Shown here: in pieces, positions 63,784-64,000 of the stretch
How the letters are laid out: every line of letters begins with the position of its first letter
Numbering within the stretch: position 1 is the stretch's first letter
Assembly (NCBI RefSeq): GCF_029968035.1
Contig: NZ_JASCIQ010000024.1
Location: 1-64,000, forward strand
Length of the DNA: 64,000 nucleotides
Reading direction: 5' to 3'
DNA from: Streptomyces cavernicola
Lineage (GTDB): Bacteria > Actinomycetota > Actinomycetes > Streptomycetales > Streptomycetaceae
Made by a program: the position numbers and the translations under genes
The notes under the pieces: model-generated
Told to the model about the DNA's origin: nothing
The model's database searches: none
The model's input: the letters and a program-made list of their open reading frames with translations, nothing else

Positions 63784-64000
63784 ATGCTCAGACCGCACCG
63801 CCTCCGCACCCGTACGCGGGTGCTGCTCGCCTCGGCCTGTTGTGCCGTACTCGGCGGCGGCCTGCTCGTCGGAGCGGGCGCGGCCGGCGCCGCTCCGAGC
63901 CCCGCCCAGGAGAAGACCGCCGCCGGTTCGAAGGTCGTCGGCTACTTCACCGAATGGGGCGTGTACGACCGCAACTACCACGTGAAGAACATCGACACGT
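63784..64000 (+). CDS. Secreted chitinase, GH18 family (5' part only)
   Basis: The gene runs off the window end. The first 72 residues show a signal peptide (residues about 1-35, LLASACCAVLGGGLLVGAGAAGAA) followed by KVVGYFTEWGVYDRNYHVKNIDT, the first strand of a GH18 barrel. ATG follows GAGGAGA. The DasR-like promoter supports chitin degradation. Catalytic residues lie outside the window. Confidence 0.88.
   Translation, partial: MLRPHRLRTRTRVLLASACCAVLGGGLLVGAGAAGAAPSPAQEKTAAGSKVVGYFTEWGVYDRNYHVKNIDT

Overview
The window is high-G+C actinobacterial DNA and almost certainly a Streptomyces chromosome. Codons end overwhelmingly in G or C, GTG and TTG starts with GGAGG-type ribosome sites are common, and marker genes such as rbpA, a smeA-sffA sporulation pair, Cvn conservon proteins and single-domain ppm1 are present. 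From memory, both ends resemble the S. coelicolor region from crr-ptsI (about SCO1390) to a GH18 chitinase (about SCO1429). That placement is recalled, not computed. I saw no rRNA, tRNA, CRISPR array, transposase or phage gene.

Layout. 0.3-2.5 kb: PTS enzymes crr-ptsI, closed by a strong hairpin. 2.6-11.5 kb: metabolic genes (acetoacetyl-CoA synthetase, GH31 glucosidase, NUDIX, VanX-type dipeptidase, and a DUF35/thiolase-like pair behind a perfect inverted-repeat operator). 11.7-16.1 kb: a degenerate EAL-CBS-GGDEF protein and glpF-glpK. 16.2-24.6 kb: a conservon (cvnA-B-C ... cvnD) interrupted by a 1209-residue hydantoinase/5-oxoprolinase. 25.1-26.8 kb: a small membrane protein and an IclR regulator with a double palindrome. 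27.0-34.3 kb: a three-gene SMC/condensin-like module in the order expected for Wadjet/MksBEF (kleisin-like, winged-helix, giant ATPase), without a JetD-type nuclease. 34.6-39.9 kb: a GntR regulator, MFS transporter, DUF1445 cyclase and pxpABC, apparently a 5-oxoproline/D-glutamate salvage unit. 40-46.6 kb: SurE-like nucleotidase, SGNH hydrolase, two glycosyltransferases, a HEAT-repeat protein with an upstream 19-codon Cys-rich ORF, and an ankyrin protein. 46.9-48.7 kb: smeA-sffA. 48.9-53.3 kb: MocR/YczE pair, GDPD and MFS. 53.6-55.6 kb: rbpA behind a sigma-R-type promoter, fxsA and ppm1. 56-64 kb: amidohydrolase, Lrp, a phosphotransferase/carotenoid-hydroxylase-like lipid pair, acyl-CoA dehydrogenase and the start of a chitinase.

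The genes work together at several levels. Two unrelated routes for opening 5-oxoproline (an OplAH-like protein and PxpABC) lie 17 kb apart. Two lipid-type loci 52 kb apart share a TGACG-N3-CGTCA operator. PTS genes and a chitinase with a DasR-like promoter bracket the window. Across the window the palindrome ACGCGCGCGT occurs 19 times, in all reading frames and between genes, which points to selection on the DNA itself.
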